A stretch of 64,000 bases of DNA from Cloeon dipterum (taxonomy: Eukaryota > Arthropoda > Insecta > Ephemeroptera > Baetidae). This document shows, in pieces, positions 60,059 to 64,000 of this stretch. A program made the position numbers and the translations under genes. Below the pieces are notes generated by a model. The model made no database searches. It was not told the origin of the DNA and saw only the letters and a list, made by a program, of their open reading frames with translations. The DNA is taken from the NCBI RefSeq assembly GCF_949628265.1, contig NC_088789.1, positions 7,184,886 through 7,248,885 of the forward strand, in the 5' to 3' direction. How positions within the stretch are numbered: position 1 is the stretch's first letter; every line of letters begins with the position of its first letter.

Positions 60059-63000
60059 CAGTGAAACTCCTGTATCCATAGAGCTTTATAACCGAGTAAT
60101 AAGTTGATGCAAAAATATACCTTAAGAGATAGCACTTAAAGCTATCGTCAAAATTTGAATGCTCTTCAAATCGCCCTCTACTTTACTTTCTGTAAAACGT
60201 AATTTGTTCCGCTTAAACTAGATTATTTCCGTTGGGTGATCTCGCGAGGAATCAAAATCAGCTGCAAAAACATGGCCATTTGGTGTAGATTTTTTAAACA
60301 AATCAGCGAATTTAAAATATTTTCTCTTGCTCTCTCATTTCATTATTGCACTTCTTCAATTTCTAATAAAATTCAACTGCTTACTGTTGCTAATAATGTA
60401 ACCATTTTTGCTATGAACTCATTCACTTCCAATATGACACATTTAAATTGATAAGAGGCTTTTATAAATGTTTATTTGAGATTGTGTTAATAAACAATAT
60501 AATTTGGCCTCTAAAAAGGACAAAATTACTCAAGAAATAAATCAATTATCAGAGTGCACACAAAAGCTTACTCCGTGAACAGCATCCCCCAGTCGAAAAG
60601 TTTCGCCAGCCAAACTTTGTGGTCGTAGCGCACTATTGGGATTTCATCAAGGAAAAAAGTTTTGGTCAATAGTTGGATGTTCCCTCGTAGAGATCAATTC
60701 AATCGATGAAATATTAATCGCAGCGCCTCCACTACGGCACGACGCCGAAAATCAATGGAGACGAGCTATCCACTTTGCAGAAGCACAAGTCGGTGACTTA
60801 GGCTTCGGCTCTGCTAATACCCTTAATTGCGCCCCAGCATTTCTCGGAACAGTTGATTGCTCAGCCAGCTTTTCGCACCAACCAAGCCTTTATCTCGGGC
60901 AAAATTCGGTGGAGCGGCAGGAAATTACAAACAATAACACGTAATCGATACTTTCGCCGCGCCAAAAACCGGTGGGGCGACACACACACACACGAGCGCA
61001 TTAATCAGGTCGTCGACTCTTCATCGCGCGTCGAACAGGCGACGCTTTCTGCCTCATTTGCTGGCATTCGTCGCTTAAGACGCCGGTCACCCACGAGTGG
61101 CGGCCCAAATGACGAGAAGATGGGGCGAAAAGTCTAGTTCCTCGAACAACGGTGTGTGATTTACTTCGGCAGGCAGCCAAGAACGCCGCGATTTTCGCTC
61201 TCTGACAAGAGCATTTCAAAAAACGGACCGCTGGATAAAAAGCGAAGCGAGATGAGAAATGCGTTGGCTGACCAGAATTATGCGGACCATTTATTTCACT
61301 GTTAACTTGCAGGACCTCGCAACGATAAATAACACCAAAAACTGCTGCTCACCGGCGAAACTTTTGTCGGAGCAACAATATTTATATGCATTGTGGGCGT
61401 ATTCGTTGAAGTCGAGTGCCATGAGCGTCACGATGAAGCTCTACCTGGGTGATTTACACGCGAAACTCTCCAAATTTACGTCAATCGCGCGCATCTGCGA
61501 TGGGAATATTGAATTTTTCTTATACTTTATATGCAAGGTGTCAGGACCTGCGTTGTTCTTATAATAAAAAAAAGAAGTTTCTCAACAGACTTGCCTGCTA
61601 TTTCGTTTATTTTTAAATTTAACTCTGCTCACTGCTGACGCAAGAATAAAAAGCACTTTAGTTTTAGCGTTAAAAGACTGCGCGATTTAAATATGGTAAG
61701 TCTGCCAAAAGTGGAGCACCTGCACATGCAGAGTGAATGGAGCCGAGTTGAAACGAATTTAGTGGCGGCGACGAGTTCATGTTCCACAATCAGATCTTTA
61801 TTATTTTTCATTACTTGCTTTAATATGTTATTTGTCACATTTTACGACGACTTGAAAATGAAATGAAGTTCTATTAAATCCTATTCCACTTCCGTACAAT
61901 AGGATTTTATGATTTTATTTAACGCCATTTAAACAAATTAGCTCTCTTGTCCTTTTAACACGTCCTTATGTTATTTTACTATGCAAATATGGCAAGCTGT
62001 TCCAGTCAATTATGCTCGGCGACATGTTTTCTTAGTGCAACCGTAACAAGGAGATGAGCCGAACGTAATTAAATTTTCAACCCGTGAGCACACAAGACGC
62101 AGCTGCGCATGTGTCTCTGGGGTATTTTAAATTTCGCTTTCCTGTCTCATTAACAAACGGGCTTGGGGTTAAGGAGTGACTCTGTCGGCAAATTTTCTCT
62201 CTTGTTTCGCAGAGAAAATTGCTTTTTTATTGCCCTGAACTGAAAATAATTCGGGCGTCTTTTTCCCTCGCAACACACGCACTTGCTAAACACGAGAGAA
62301 CCTCGCATTTATTTTCTCTTGCTCGTGGAGACAAAATCTTTGTCGAATTAAACAAGGCGAGCTCCGTCTCGATTGGCCGAGATAGCAGCTATTATAAGCG
62401 AAAATGGTCTCTGCAAATTCTGCCAGAAAATGACGCAGTCCCTCATCAGCGCAGTGGTGGTGTGGCGACAAATCCTTTTCTCCGCGTCCGCGAAATCCAC
62501 GAGGAAAGCCGCGCGCGCAGTGAATGGGCGCGTTTTTGGCACCGACGCTCGGCTGCGTTCCGCCGGCCGGACCTGGTGCCAAGCAACGTGTGAAAAAGGA
62601 AGTCGGGCCCTGTAACTGCCGCGCGCATTATGCAAATCATTTTATTATTGTTTCATGAGTAACGGCGGCGGCCATCCTCGGTAATTGCCAGCAGGGACTT
62701 GTGCCTTCCTGCCAGCCGCAGCCCAGGAGGCACGAGATTCCGCCATAAATTCGGCCACTTTTGTTTTCTGCGTGGCCGCGGCCGCGTGCAAAAAGCAGCA
62801 AAGGTTTTATTCGAGCGGCAATCGATTGATTCCGCGCGCGTCCCTCGAGTCCTTTCACTCACCTGCTTTTGGTCTTTCGAAATATTGTCCGATTGAGCGG
62901 AGATCCGGCGGCGAGCAGGCAGAGGTTAACGTCATGCTGATTTATCGCGAGCTGGAAATAAAGATATCGCCACTCTCCGTCCCGTACTTGATATGGAGTG

Positions 63001-64000
63001 TCGGCAATTTGAAGACTTAAATAAATCACCTTTCTGCGCTTAGCATTTGGAAGGGCGCGCGTGCGTTTATTTGCTATCGGAATAGAGCTGCCGTAAACGC
63101 ATATCTGGCGAGAAAAGTGGCTGTTGGAGCCTCTTCCCCAACGCTCTCAATCAAGCCGGGTCGTAAAGTTTGATGTGCTCCGCGCCACCCGCAGGACATT
63201 AACGATCAAGAGGGGACAGATTATGCAGCCGTTTGGACAGGTCTGGCCAACTGGTTGCATACCCTTCAAGAATCAGGCGCTCCGCTCAAAATTTATGCAT
63301 TACATTATAGCGATAATTTCTTGTTCTGGACACTTCAAGTAGCGTTAATTTAGCCAGAGATAAAGTCAACTTAATATTATATGCGATAATGCGTATATAC
63401 AAATACACAAGAAACCAAAGATATAGTTTCCGATTATTTAGCCAGCACCAAATTAATTTTTAAACGCATTGAATACAATCAATTAAAAAAATGGTTTTAG
63501 ATTTTTGTTGAGAAATTTAATTCCTCGAGCACACATCTATTTTTAGATCTAATGAAACAATATGGAATATAGTGTATAGCTTCATAGAGCAGTATAGCAG
63601 CAACATTAATTTGTTTCACTCCGCATGGATTTGAGAGTAGCGCAAATTTAAGCTGAGCAGCGCATTTCGCTACATACAAGCAAATCGCATTCTCGTTGAA
63701 GCAGAACAGCAATTAATTGCTATTTTAACGGCGAGCCGCCATGAGAATAAACAGGGAAACAGGCGGCTAATGCGAGTGTACATACGCGAAGCGGCACACT
63801 CGAGTAGGAACAGCACTCGTTCGCCGCGCTGACTGACTGAGAGAAAATTGAAATGCTGTGCTACCGCCTCTGCTGCTCTGCTCGGGCTGCCGGGCGCGCT
63901 TTGTTTTCTCCGGCAGCTGCTACTGTTAGTGTACTGCCGGCCCTGACGTTTTGAACGAATTCGCTGCACGAGTGTGTCGGGTTAATTACCCTTGACTATT
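60059..64000. other. Non-coding DNA to the end of the window
   Basis: GC-rich blocks at about 60700-61260, 62250-62960 and 63700-63960 alternate with AT-rich spacers. A CA repeat lies at 60981-60993. No recognised gene, exon set or RNA gene was found. The open frames here overlap on both strands and resemble chance frames. Confidence 0.5.
60981..60993. repeat. (CA)n short microsatellite
   Basis: About six CA units lie in a GC-rich block. Confidence 0.8.

Noticed and set aside
1..64000. CRISPR array or bacterial operon
   Set aside because: No regularly spaced direct repeats; gene structure is clearly eukaryotic.

Overview
The window looks like arthropod, most likely insect, nuclear DNA. Introns are short to medium and GT-AG, poly(A) signals are AATAAA, and GC-rich, CpG-containing blocks alternate with AT-rich spacers. 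The recognisable proteins are animal-specific or universal eukaryotic ones: fringe, a G-alpha 12/13 (concertina-like) subunit, RIO1 kinase and DDX56. I could not determine the insect order.

Layout. Positions 1-24309 hold no gene I can support; they are mosaic non-coding DNA with simple repeats and several palindromic CRE-like sites. From 24310 to 34000 genes are tightly packed. A previously unrecognised multi-exon gene lies on the minus strand (24310-25681, 3' end not found), with a small inverted-repeat element in its first intron. It is divergent from RIOK1 (+, 26331-28046, two exons). RIOK1 is convergent with a G-alpha 12/13 gene (-, 29711-31925, five exons). That gene is divergent from DDX56 (+, 32273-33937, one coding exon) across a 347 bp shared promoter interval. 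The Notch glycosyltransferase gene fringe (+) follows, with nine coding exons spread over 34491-51780. All nine join in phase to a 368-residue protein, including three mini-exons of 43-60 nt. After fringe, 52.2-64 kb is again mostly non-coding. It contains a candidate two-exon micro-gene on the minus strand (55236-55519) and an internally deleted LTR retrotransposon (59299-60058) with a CAGT target-site duplication.

Function. RIOK1 and DDX56 are both ribosome-biogenesis factors (late 40S maturation and 60S assembly respectively) and sit in a housekeeping cluster with the G-alpha gene. Fringe is a developmental gene with large introns. Its first intron has a 461 bp block containing four YGTGRGAA motifs, the Su(H)/CSL recognition sequence, suggesting that Notch signalling may feed back on this Notch modifier. 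The gene-poor flanks and large fringe introns look like a developmental regulatory landscape, but this is inferred from composition only.

Most long open frames in the flanks look like chance frames. I found no convincing tRNA, rRNA or CRISPR array, and no microRNA that I could recognise by eye.
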